A DNA stretch of 64,000 bases from Centroberyx gerrardi (Eukaryota; Chordata; Actinopteri; Beryciformes; Berycidae): assembly GCF_048128805.1 (NCBI RefSeq), contig NC_136016.1, forward strand, positions 16,512,676 through 16,576,675, written 5' to 3'. The position numbers and the translations under genes were made by a program. Below are positions 12,250-23,842 of the stretch, one piece after another; the first letter of the stretch is position 1, and every line of letters starts with the position of its first letter. A model generated the notes under the pieces. It was not told the DNA's origin and made no database searches. It saw only the letters and a program-made list of their open reading frames with translations.

Positions 12250-13080
12250 GAATGGCATTACCGCCACCTATCGACGAGGGTGTGAACTGAGAATTTCCAA
12301 TGTCATCTAATACTAATACTAACCTCAAATACTGTTTATCAGTCTTGTGTCACTGTAAGCTGCTACCCTTGCATTACCTTTGTATAGGAGGATACTATAC
12401 AAATATTGCAGCAAAACTATGACTCCATGTAGACATGTCACAGGAATATTATAGTCATAGGATATAAAATAGTACAGTCAGTAAGGTCTCTCTAAACTCA
12501 CTACTAAGTACCACATACACACTGCAAGTCCCTATAGGAATATTATACCGATTTTCTTTAGGTTACTATCTTATTTGTCATCTAGTACCTCACTCTCTCA
12601 ATATCTTCTGAAGATTTTTCTCCAGCATCATCAGCTGTGTTCAGAAATCTTTTCTTATCTGGACAAATACCATGATCCTCTACTTTTCCTACTTGATCTG
12701 TTCCCTCATTGACAAAAAATCATTCTGTTTCACCTCAGCGTACAACAGTGATTGTAGCAAAATTTCTCTCCTTGTTCCTTTGTGGACACTGCTGCCTGGT
12801 GCTGCCAAGCTTTAATGAAGTCCAATGTTGTGAAGCATAGTTGTATATCTTGGTTAAATAGGCTTTAACGAGATTTACTTTAAAGCAACTGAATGCTACC
12901 AACAAAAGGTGTGTGTGGGACTGAGCAAAAATGAATTTCCCAAGTCCAGAAATACACCATGTAGCTCTCTCTTCTGTTGTTTTGCTGACTGAGATTTGAT
13001 GCCAAATGATGCTTGTATGTTCTAACAACCCTAATATTCCTACTTTGTGCACTCATGTATCAGAAAATACACTCCCATAC
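12250..13080. other. Intergenic spacer, no gene seen
   Basis: Between the promoter of the repeat/coiled-coil gene and the 3' end of apobr. Short frames only, with no splice-consistent exons or recognisable repeat. Confidence 0.55.
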
Positions 13081-13088
13081 AGTTAAAA

Positions 13089-13094
13089 TTTATT
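13089..13094 (-). terminator. apobr: Poly(A) signal of apobr
   Basis: AATAAA on the minus strand, about 145 bases below the stop codon at 13237-13239. Confidence 0.6.
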
Positions 13095-13236
13095 ACAAAA
13101 AATAAAATGGTAGGCAAGAAATTCAAATTATGAACATATGGGCACTGTATTCAGCTGTTTGATAAATACATATAAAAAAGAAAACCTGTTACATAGTATA
13201 GTCAGAAATTTACATAAGGCATTACAATTCGTCTCC

Positions 13237-16200
13237 TCACTCCTTTGTGGTTTTCTTCAGTTTGTTCTTCAGCTCAGACATAAGTGGATTTCCAAATCTG
13301 GTGAAACATGAGAAAACATATTAGAACCATAAAACGCACTCAACACAAGATACTTAATCTGTGCTGAATAGAACAATGATAATTTATGTGTCAAATATAT
13401 ATATATTTTTTTACCCTGGATGTCTTGGTGGCATCCATTTAGGTTTGCGTTCTGCCTCCTCTTGTTTGGGAGCTTCATCATCCTTCTCTTCTGGCTCTGT
13501 TGCAGATTTCTGTTGAATATGTGACAGTTACATACTGTATACACTTCAACACAAGTCACGACATGGCACTCAAAAATTATTAGTAGTACCTGTGAGGAGC
13601 TTTCTGTGTCATGTTCATCCTTCACCACCCTCTGTGTCTTTTTTAAAACAGGAAAACCAGCACCAAATCCTGAAAACAAACATGTATGACATTTTTAACC
13701 GATTATAAATAATAATTTGAGTTACAGTGTAACAAAGTAAGTCTTTTCTTTCTGTTATGTGACCTACCTGGCAGTTTTATTCCGATGCCCAAGCCTCCCA
13801 GTGGCACACCTGCGAGGGCTTTGACTGGCAGACGCCCAGAGGGGGTAGGATCCACAGAGGGCCTCTGAAGGAGGGTGCGGGGATCTTTTGGCGGCCTCAC
13901 ACGACGGTTTTTAACAGCGATTCTTGACTTTTGAGCGCTGAAGTCCAATATAGAGTCATCTACCTGCCATAACAATAGGAAAAAAACCAAGCAAACATCA
14001 CATTCACGGCATTACAACGCCATCTCTGTAGGTCATGAGTGCAATTGTGTGATGTAAATATGACTGAATGAAGCATATCATTTTATTTATGGTTTAGTAG
14101 TTAAATATGCTAATTGAGAAATCATACCTGATCTCCGGATTTTGCTCTTGGTGGCAAACTGACCCGTGGCTCTTCCTCCTCCTCCTCCTCCTCCTCCTCC
14201 TCTTCCTCCTCTTCCTCCTCTGCGTTAAACCCAGGTAAGGATTCAGCGATCGCCTCTGACCTCCCAGGCTGTGATTTGTCCAGTGAGGGATAATTATACA
14301 GCTGATCCTGGGGTTCAAAACTGGTCTCCCCTTGTGAAGCAGATTCTGTCAACACAGTTCCTTCCCCTAACCAAGCCTCTGACTCACTTCTCTCCCCGAG
14401 AAGCACAGACTCTGCTTCCTCTGTTTCATTATGTTGTCCTGAATGTTTGATTTCATTTGGAGAGTTTGACACAATCTTCTCAAGAGGCTCTTCTTTCATT
14501 TCTACTTGCTCGACTTCGAAAAGCAGTGATTTAACATCTACTTCTTCAGCTTCTGTCCAGTCATTTTTCTTTGCTAGTTCGGACTCAGGATCTATCTCAG
14601 GATCAATCTCCCTCTGTAATCCAGTTTCACTCTCCACTGATTCCACTTTTTCTTGTGACTTATCTGATAACTCATTATGTCTGGCCTCTGGTCCTGTTGA
14701 ATCAGGAGGATTCCCTAGAAATCCTGTCTGTCCGGGTATTGCACATATGGATTGTCCCTCTTCAATAAATGATTGCCCTGCCTCAGCTGTTTCCTTCATC
14801 AGTCCATCCTGAGCTTCAGGTTGTTTTGCAGACAATTCAGAGACCTCTGCTGACTCTGGCATACTATCCGACGTCCCATGGATGCCTTGAAATGATCCAG
14901 TACCAGTTAAATTCAGTAGTTGAGCCCCGTTCTTTGCTGTGCTCCATTCACCTAGGGATTGGTCCAGCAATCCTGACTCTGCTGCTGATGAAGATATTTC
15001 AGAGTCAATCACTAATCCAGATTCCCCAGCATTTAATGCCAATAATTGCTCTTTCTCCTCCTCTGTCTTCACTGGCAGAGCTTCGTCTGGTCCTTCATCT
15101 GATTGGTGTATTTCTATGTCAGTTTGTGGTCCAACCTCTGGCTCCTCCAGTGGTTCACTTTCTTCTGTTTCAATGACAATTTTAGGCTCCTTGTCGTCAG
15201 TGTCCTCTGGCAATACCGTCTCTATCCACATGTCAAGTATCTCTTCGTCGGTCTCATTTGCATGTCCAATAACTGCGCTACCTGCTGCTTCAGCGTAACT
15301 CTCCTCTAATTCTGTCACATTTTCTCTCATTTCATGCGTTGCCATTTCTGTTTCCGTTGATAACATAATTGTATCTTTTGGTTTGGGCTCAATTTCCATT
15401 GAATCATCAGACAATTCGGTGTCAATCGTTGTCTCTTCTTTGCTAGTCTCAAGTAGTTCATTTGATAGTTGATGTTTTGTCTCCACTGACTCAATTGCAG
15501 GCTCAGTGTTTGTATCTCTGGACAATTCAGATCCTGCAATCAAAGCATTTTCTTTTTCATCTGTTTCCTTGGTTAATCCAGCTGCCATCTCCACTATCTG
15601 CAGATTTAATACTTCAGTGTCATTTTTGTTTTCTGATTCACTTTCTGCTGCCTTCTCCTCACCAACTCTGAAGTCCATTTCCTCAATATCTAACATTGCA
15701 TCTTGCAATTCTATTGCTAGGTCTTGTAGTTCTACATTATTATCCTCAAGTAATTGAGGCTCGGTCTCAACTGACTGTTTCATCAAGCTAGATTCAGTAA
15801 AGTCTTCTGGTAGACTAGAGGTGCTGCTGCTGTTCTGCTCTGACATTATGGCGTCTGTTGATTCATCAGAGAGCTTTGTCGCTGTCATCTTCTGTAATTC
15901 AGTCTCAAAGAAGTTCAAAGTTTCGTCTGAGAGTCCATCCTCCACGCTGGCGGTCTCTCCAGCATCAGCTTCTCTGGAATCACATAATAATTCTCCATCT
16001 AATTCAAACCCAACCAGTAGCTCTTCAGTCCTATCATACAGGTCTTGTTCTGTCCCGCCAGTTTCATCTGCTGAGCCAACATTTGTCTCAAATGTCTTTT
16101 CTGACTGTTGGCTGCCCGTCTTCATTGATGCGTCCAATCGTTCCACCTCTACCAATAAGTGTCCTGATGCTTGAGTCGTTGTGTCATTCACTGGTTCAGC

Positions 16201-19200
16201 CAATGGTTTCTCTGTTTCCCATGGCAGTTCATTGTCTGTGAGGCACAGTATCCCAGTGTCCCCCTCCACAACCATATCAAAGCTACTCTCAGTATGTTCT
16301 GTCCTTTTTGAGTCTTGTTCCTCTTCCATATGCTCACTCATCAGTAAATGGCCAGCTTCAGTGCTACTGCCAATGTTTTGGAAGCTCTCAGGCTCTTTGC
16401 TCTCCACCCCTTCTGGTAATTGGGTGGTCTGAATTTCCTCGTAATCACCCACTTCCAGGAAGCTTTGTGTTGTATTTTCATCTAGCTCATGGCCATTGTT
16501 GTATTCAGGAACTCCGTCTCGAGTTTCCTCCCATGCTACACAGTTTAGGTCCTGAGGCACAGCAACAGGCCCTTCGCATGTCCCTAGGGAAATATTTTTG
16601 AGCTCTCCACTTATTTCCCCTCCATTGTTGCTGTCAGGTTTTGCTGTTACTGTTACTGTACTGACTGTACACGCTCTGTCCATATAACTTTCTGTTTTTT
16701 CATTTTCACTTTCTTCGTCTATGTTGTCTTTCTCTGTGCCAACAAATCCCTCATCTACTGGAATGTCTACCGTTACCTCTTCTGCTTTTTTGTCACTCAT
16801 TGTCCCGTGATGGATATGTTCCGATATTCCTGAAATCCCTGCACATTTCATTTCAACAGCATCTTCATCACTTGGTTTGGTTTCCATTTCCAAGTCGTCA
16901 GCCTCATCATCTTGGTTTCCATCTTCAAATTCATCTCTGTGCACTTCTATTGTAGCATTCTGTGTCAAGCCTTCACTGCATGTAATATGTTCAGTTACAA
17001 TGTGTTCTTCTTCTTTGCTGTCTTCTGTAACCGCTTCAATGTCATCTTCCTGTTCTGTCCCTTTATCTAATATCTTGTTGTTTGCAATTGCTTCCCCCTG
17101 GTTGACATTTTCTTCTTCAGTTGTAACGCCCTGCTCCCTCTCAACCACTATGCTCCCATCCTCCTCCTCTTTCTGATCTTCAACTTTATTGTTTGCAGTT
17201 CTTTCCATACTCTCAACCATCATCTCCTCTTGTCTGACAACAGTTATCTCATCATCTGCCACAACGCTGCTTTTGTTGTAGGCCATGTGTAAGTCAACAT
17301 GTAGCGCTGCGTCTGAAGAAGAAACGCCTGGGTCTTCCTTTACATCTCTGTCCTCATCTGACACCTCTTCACAGATTGCTACTAGTTCCTGGTCTTGTCT
17401 TGCTCTTGCAGGATCCACTAATCCCTCATTAGACTTGAGGCTGTTTTCATATGTCACCCCTGCATCTGCCTCGTTCTTCTGCTTCCCTGCGTCTTCTACG
17501 TACATGTTATCCTCCACCTCTGCACTCATTTCTGTGAACATGCACAATTTGCCTCCAATTTCATCTGCCCCCAAACTACCAACAATATATGGATCTTTGA
17601 AATCTCCTGGTTGATCCTCAAGGAACATTTCCTTGTCCTCTTCCTGATCCTTGACCTGGAAATTCCTCATGGTTTCATCTACTATCTGTTGATCATCAGG
17701 TATCAATGCTGTGTCAATCTCCTCCTCAGGACCAGTTTTTCTGCCCGTTTCCCCCATGTCTTCACTCACTGCATCATCTGTAAGATTTGGTGACCTGATG
17801 TTCTCATGTTCTTCATACTCCTCAAGCTCCTGAGTCCTGGTCCCATCCCTCATGCAAAGGTACAGTTCCCCATCACTGTTTTTTTCTGCTTCCTCTTCCT
17901 TTGCTCCCGCATCTTTGGCGATGAGCAGTCCTGTGTCTTCATCTCCTGTTTGGGCAACCTGTTCCTCTCTCATACCCTCAACTTCTCTGCTGTTGAACGA
18001 TGTTATGTATTGCATGTTTTCTTTGCCAGATCCTAAGCTGATGTCGATGTTGCAAAGTTCCCAGGCAACAACTGGTGGAGATGAGTCAACCACAGAGGCT
18101 GTTGCAAGAATTGCCAGTTCCTCATCTCCTTTCCCTCCACTGATGTCACTCTCTGCACTATTAACATTACCAGACTCACTGTCAGACAATTCAGCGTCTA
18201 TCATTGTCTCTTCATTTGTAGTCTCAAGTAGTTCATTTGATAGTTGATGTTTTGTCTCCATTGACTCAATTGGTGGCTCAGTGTTTGTATCTGTAGACGA
18301 TTCAGATCCTGCAATCAAAGCATTTTCTTTGCCATCCGTTTCTTTGGTTAATCCAGCTGCCATCTCCACTATCTGCAGATTCAATACTTCAGTGTCATTT
18401 TTGTTTTCTGATTCACTTTCTGCTGCCTCCTCCTCCTCAACTCTGAAGTCAATTTCTTCAATATCTAACATTGCATCTTGCATTTCTATTGCTATGTCTG
18501 GTTGTTCTACATTGTCATCCACAGGTAATTGAGGCTCGGTCACAAGTGATTTCATCAAGCTAAATTCAGGAATGTCTTCTGGTCGACTAGAGGTGCTGCT
18601 GCTGTTCTGCTCTGACTTGATGGCGTCTATTGATTCATCAGAGAACTTTGTCTCTGTCATCTTCTGTAATTCAGTCTCAGAGAATTTCAAAGTTTCATCT
18701 GAGTATCCAATCACATCCTCTGCTGTTACAGCTGTTGTCTCCTCATGTTGTTTATCCGTCTCAATCACGAGTCCATCCTCCACACCGGCGGTCTCTCCAG
18801 CATCAGCTTCTCTGGAATCACATAATAATTCTCCATCTAATTCAAATTCAACCGATGGCTCTTCAGTCCTATCATACAGGTCTTGTTCTGTCCCGCCAGT
18901 TTCATCTGCTGAGCCAACATTTGTCTCAAATGTCTTTTCTGACTGTTGGCTGCCCGTCTTCATTGATGCGTCCAATCGTCCCACTTCTACCACCAATAAG
19001 TGTCCTGATGCTTGAGTCACTGTGTCATTCACTGGTTCACCCAATGGTTTCTCTGTTGCCTGTAGCAGTTCACTGTTTGTGAGGCACAGTATCCCAGTGT
19101 GCCCCTCCACAACCATATCAAAGCTACTCTCAGTATGTCCTGTGCTGTTCAGTTTTGAGTCTTGTTCCTCTTCCATATCCTCACTCACCATTAAATGGCC

Positions 19201-20129
19201 AGCTTCAGTGCTACTGCTAATATTGGTTGTGATATTGAGATGGGCCAGCTGTAATACGTCATCACTACTCTCAGTTTCTTCTCTCATAGATGCTTCATAT
19301 GTTGCCCCTGCATCTGCCTCATTCTTCTGCAACTCTTCTACGTACATGTTATCCTCCTCCTCTGGACTCATTTCTGTGAACATGCACAATTTGCCTCCAA
19401 TTTCTTCTGCTCCCAAACTACCAACAATAAAAGGATCTTTGACATCTCCTGGTTCATCCCCAAGGATAATTTCCTTGTCCTCTTCCTGATCCCTGACCTG
19501 GAAATTTCTCATGGTTTCATCAACTATCTGTTGATCATCAGGTATCAATGCTGCATCAATCTCCTCCTCAGGACCAGTTTCCCCCATGTCTTCACTCACT
19601 GCATCATCTGTAAGATTTGGTGACCTGATGTTCTCATGCTGTTCATACTCCTCAAGCTCCTGGGTCCTGGTCCTAACTCTCTCAAAAAGGTAAAAATTCT
19701 CATCACTGTTTTTTTCTTCTTCCTCTTCCTTTGCTCCCACATCTTTGGTGATGAGCAGTCCTGTGTCTTCATTTCCCGTTTGGGCAACCTGTTCCTCTCT
19801 CATACCCTCACCTTCTTCAGATGCAGGGCCATCACTCCCTCTGTTGAACGGTGTTATGTATTGCATGTTTTCTTTGTCAGGCCCTAAGCTGATGTCGATA
19901 TTGCAAAGTTCCCAGGCAACAATTGGTCGCGATGAGTCAACCACAGAAGCTGTTGTAAGAGTTGCCTGTTCCTCATCTCCTCCCCCTCCCCTGATGTCAC
20001 TCTCTGCACTATTTACGTTACCAGGCTCACTGTCAGCTGTGGACTCCTGGACCGAGTTTGTGTCATTGTTGCCTGTGTTAGCAGCCTCTGGCCTGAAGAA
20101 CCTGGTCACAGCTTCTGATATATAGTTCT

Positions 20130-20167
<38 letters not shown>

Positions 20168-20595
20168 AGATTAGAATGTTATCTGGCCCTAAAAAGAGAT
20201 TATGAATTGGCACAATATCTCTCTACTGTCAGAGATAGAAAGCAGAGACAGATCCTAACCAAGTACAGGCTCAGTGACCACAAATTGGCAATCGAAAAAG
20301 GACGACACAAAAAATCATGGCAATCCAAAAGAAAACAGAATATGTGGTCACTGTTCGACAGATGAGGCTGAGACAGAGATGCACTTCCTCCTACAATGTA
20401 AAACATTAACACTTTACAGAGTTGAACTTTAACAAGTTCAACTCTGTAATTTCAAAGAGCTTAATGACCTCTCAAAATTAAAAATACTCCTAGGAGAAGG
20501 AGACAGGGCATATCTTGCTGCCCAATATGTATCAACATGCCACATCCTGAGGAACAGTGAGTGACCTAGACACACACAGCACGCGCATGCATTCG

Positions 20596-20631
<36 letters not shown>

Positions 20632-20651
20632 GTGTGTGTGTGTGTCTCTCC

Positions 20652-20714
<63 letters not shown>

Positions 20715-20838
20715 TCTCTCTCCCTCTCTCCCTCATGTTACCACAGAAACACCTGGCCAATGGAAGTTTCCAAAGTGAAGTTGCCATGATACGGTGTACA
20801 GAAGCCGTTTCTTGCCAGCACTAACACTTACAGCTGTG

Positions 20839-20902
<64 letters not shown>

Positions 20903-21302
20903 GATGTCGGCGGCAGTCTTTTGTTATGCATGGCAGGGTGAGCTGGTGGTTGAGGAGATGTGACACACACACACACACAGTATGATGTGATCTTTTGAAA
21001 TGTAATTGGGGAGACGGTCACTGAATGAATTATTCTCTTCCTATACGATCCATAACATTACTGTTAACTGGGGATTCATTTCAATATGGCTACTGTACCC
21101 CTTCATCCTTCCCTAAACATAAACCCCTCATCAGCACTCACACACAAATACATGCATAGGATACTATACATATATAATTAATATGTATCAATCTTAATGT
21201 TGTGTTAATATTATTTTGTTTCATTGATTCTTGATGCTTTAGCAATATTGTTGTTGTGACATTCATGCCAATAAAGCAAATTTGAATTGAATTGAATTGA
21301 AT

Positions 21303-21399
<97 letters not shown>

Positions 21400-22221
21400 A
21401 AATTAGATCCAAACTCTTTACAACATGCTGCCTTTCAGTGTAATGGCTCCTGCCCAGAGAGTGACCCCTTACATCAACTGAGCCTGAAAAATACTGTGGA
21501 TATAAACTACTCCCAAAATAAAAGTGTTTAAACAAATTGAAATGAATATCAAAATTGACAACATCAGCTATTGGCAAAATGAAAATAAAAGAATAAACAA
21601 ATTGAAATGTTATGATGATCTGCATAGAAAATATGAAATTGCAGATTATCTTATGAAAATAAAGGACAGTAAACTGAGAAAAAACTCTAGCAAAGTACAG
21701 GGTCAGTGACCATATCCTGGCCATTGAAAACGGACGACACAGAAAGACGTGGCTGGCCACGGAAGACAGAATCTGCTTCCAGTGCCATGAAGGAGAAATA
21801 GAGACAGAGAGTCACTTCCTGATGTCCTGTATAAAATATAAGGAAGTCAGAGATGTGCACCTATCTGCCATTATGCCTAACACCCCAACATTTGATTTAC
21901 TAAGAAAAGCTCAAAGTGTTATTGGGTGTTATTGGGAAAAAACTTTCAATGTTGTTGCAAGGTTTGCAACAACATTGAAAGTTGTTGCAAACCTTCCAAT
22001 GTCTTATACATTGACTTCAATTGTATTGAATATATTGATTTTATATCCTGTATCTTATTGTACTATAATGATTACTTTTATATTCACATGCTATTGCTGA
22101 TATGTGCAGAATCTGTATAATTATTTATTTGTTTATCTGTATCCTTTGCAAATGCTGTGACAACATAGATTCTTTCTGTCACGCCAATAAAGCAGATATG
22201 AATTTGAATTGAATAGAGAGG

Positions 22222-22302
<81 letters not shown>

Positions 22303-22462
22303 TCACACACACTCACAGAGGGAGGGAGAGAGAGAGAGAGAAATTACTTTTCAAATGACACCTGCAGCAGTTATCTGTTATCTCATTAGATGTTTTCTTT
22401 CAGCTCACCCAAACTGTCCAGAAACTTCTCTCGGCCCTGGAAAACGGACCTGGAGGATCCAT
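13237..22462 (-). CDS. apobr: Apolipoprotein B receptor-like acidic protein
   Basis: Probable receptor for apoB-containing lipoproteins on macrophages and related cells, if the orthology holds. Exons: 22409-22462, 14128-20127 (6000 nt), 13768-13963, 13590-13669, 13415-13509, 13237-13297; all phases agree, giving 2161 residues. Human APOBR, as I recall it, is about half this length and also very Glu-rich. The link rests on the two ends: an N-terminal helix (FWTVWNYISEAVTRFF) and a C-terminal segment with SILDFSAQKSRIAVKNRR, Gly-rich GVPLGGLGIGIKLPGFGAGF and the terminus HPGFGNPLMSELKNKLKK, resembling the end of human APOBR (LLDVS..RSRV, GHGFGLAHPGMMQELQARL). No classical signal peptide or clear membrane helix is seen. 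The middle is acidic low-complexity sequence with a large internal duplication and a Glu run near the end of the big exon. Close linkage to eif3c, as in human 16p11.2, supports the call. Confidence 0.68.
14170..14222 (-). repeat. Poly-glutamate run in apobr
   Basis: A (CCT/TCC)n tract on the plus strand encodes a run of about 19 Glu near the end of the giant exon. Likely variable in length between individuals. Confidence 0.8.
15408..20035 (-). repeat. Partial internal duplication within the apobr giant exon (A1-B1-A2-U-B2)
   Basis: Segment A (starts GNVNSAESDI, ends near VEDNMYVE) is at about 19260-20035 and again at 17440-18185. Segment B (starts SSTEAGHL.MSE, ends near SNELLET) is at about 18183-19220 and again at 15408-16372. 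Between A2 and B2 lies about 1 kb of unique sequence (16390-17430) absent between A1 and B1. The copies match closely at DNA level. The simplest history is one tandem duplication of A-U-B followed by loss of most of the first U. Confidence 0.85.
20131..20167. repeat. (GA)n microsatellite forming the polypyrimidine tract of the apobr giant-exon acceptor
   Basis: On the minus strand a pure CT repeat runs directly into CAG|AAC at 20128/20127, the acceptor of the 2000-codon exon. Confidence 0.75.
20185..20575 (+). mobile_element. LINE 3' fragment
   Basis: In apobr intron 1. Frames contain TKYRLSDHKLAIEKGRH and a Cys/His pattern ending TEMHFLLQC, seen at the C-terminus of many fish non-LTR retrotransposon ORF2 proteins. 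Degraded; family not assigned. Confidence 0.6.
20598..20900. repeat. Compound microsatellites (CA)n, (TCTA)n, (TC)n and (GT)n
   Basis: CA repeats at 20598-20627, TCTA then TC repeats at about 20651-20735, and a long GT repeat at about 20838-20899. All lie within apobr intron 1, antisense to the gene. Confidence 0.9.
21306..21397. repeat. (GA)n microsatellite next to an (ATTGA)n LINE tail
   Basis: A pure GA tract of about 90 bases directly follows ATTGA repeats at 21282-21305, which look like the 3' tail of a LINE copy. Confidence 0.9.
21500..22215 (+). mobile_element. Second LINE 3' fragment of the same family
   Basis: Contains SDHILAIENGRH and ETESHFLMSC, the same conserved end of ORF2 as the 20.2-kb copy, and ends in AATAAAGCAGATATGAATTTGAATTGAAT, like the tail near 21270-21300 (AATAAAGCAAATTTGAATTGAA). 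A GA tract (22217-22300) follows it as well. Confidence 0.6.
22217..22300. repeat. (GA)n microsatellite
   Basis: Nearly pure GA tract directly 3' of the second LINE fragment in apobr intron 1. Confidence 0.9.
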
Positions 22463-22609
22463 CTCCTTGTGTCACTTCGTGTCCGTTGACTGTCTGACAC
22501 TCTGACAAAACGGATTGCTTGTCAACTTAATTTTCCCAGTGAGCACGAATCAGAAATACGGCAGCAAAACATTTGGCATCTGACATGAAAACGCGACAAC
22601 GCTTGGAGG

Positions 22610-22645
22610 TTTCAGCTGATAAGCACTCTGAAGTTCCTTATAAAG
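22610..22645 (-). promoter_or_regulatory. apobr: Possible apobr TATA box and start site
   Basis: CTTTATAAGG on the minus strand (TATA core at 22638-22645) lies about 175 bases upstream of the inferred ATG at 22462, allowing a start site near 22610. Nothing else supports it. Confidence 0.35.
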
Positions 22646-22699
22646 AGATGTCCGGTGCATCAATATGAGGAAGAGGATGATTAACGCGCAGCTCGGTCG

Positions 22700-23540
22700 C
22701 CCCTGCACGTAATGTGTTGCAAATGTGCGGATATGCAGGCCACAATACAAATATCATCGGTTTCAGATTTCAGTGTTGATAATTCATTGACACGAGATTA
22801 GTTATGTGCAGCGGGGATTCATGACAATTAACCAACAGTGGCAACTCTCATCTGGGAAGAATTTGCGTCAGGACGTCCCATCTGAGAATATTTCTGTTTT
22901 AAAAAAATATTTATTTTGTATAGCCTAAATCATTATAGGCCTACCTACCTACCTACCTACCTACCTACCTATCTATGCTATGGGAGGCATAGATAGGCCT
23001 ATGATGCTAATGTTCTATTGTAAATATTAGCGGTCAGTATGGGAATTCTTATTCGGCCAAATTCATTGCTCTACTCTAAATTATAAGTCTGTGAAATAGT
23101 CTTCATTTTGCAGGGCAGCCCCCCCCCGACCTAACTTCCACAAACAGCACAGCCATGGAGGAAATATAATTTGAGAGGAAGTTGTAAAGTAAATAATAGC
23201 TTAATTGCTCAGTTAACACAGAGCAGACAGCTTCACAATGTAGAAAGCTCCACAGAATAGAAAGGTTCACAGAATAGAAAGGTTCACAGAATAGAAAGCC
23301 TTGCAACAGCTTAAGACTGCAGTGTGTGAGGTTATAACACTGTGGTCAGTGTACAAAAAAAGACGGAACTATTCTTTGAAATGAGAACTCATGTCAGAAG
23401 CAGTGGCTTACCAACAACAGATCTGAACTGAACTGAACAGAGCTACACCAGTATGTAGGCCAGAGGCTAACTTGCACATTTGCTTGATGAGTCATTTTCA
23501 TATGGACAAAAACTCAAGACAAGGGAAAATCTTTCTAAAA
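22700..23540. other. Intergenic spacer between the Ig gene 3' end and apobr
   Basis: Contains a (CCTA)n tract at 22942-22971 and a doubled CACAGAATAGAAAGGTT motif near 23251-23300. No gene seen. Confidence 0.55.
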
Positions 23541-23553
23541 AGGGAATCAAAAT

Positions 23554-23559
23554 TTTATT
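23554..23559 (-). terminator. Poly(A) signal of the Ig-superfamily gene
   Basis: CAATAAAATT on the minus strand, about 285 bases below the stop codon at 23843-23845. Confidence 0.55.
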
Positions 23560-23842
23560 GTCAAAATGCTGATTTTGAAAAAACCCCACAGGATTGGATT
23601 AATATCGTAAATATACTTTGTACAAAAATATGAATACATTTATAAAAATCAAAGAGCTGGAAGAGAAAGCATGGATGACAGATTAAGAACATAAAGTAAT
23701 AAATAAAGACCAAAAATGATGAAAGTAAAACCACACATTTTGACCACATAAAAGACAGTTTGATATCCTAAAAACATGACCAGTACTTTACATCTACTGT
23801 AGAACTATGACAGAAACAGGCACTGTGCAGACAGCTGGTGGT

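Noticed and set aside
14447-20125. Many plus-strand open frames of 60-155 codons rich in Ser
   Set aside because: They are antisense shadows of the Glu/Ser-rich apobr exon and mirror its repeats; no starts, splice sites or families of their own.
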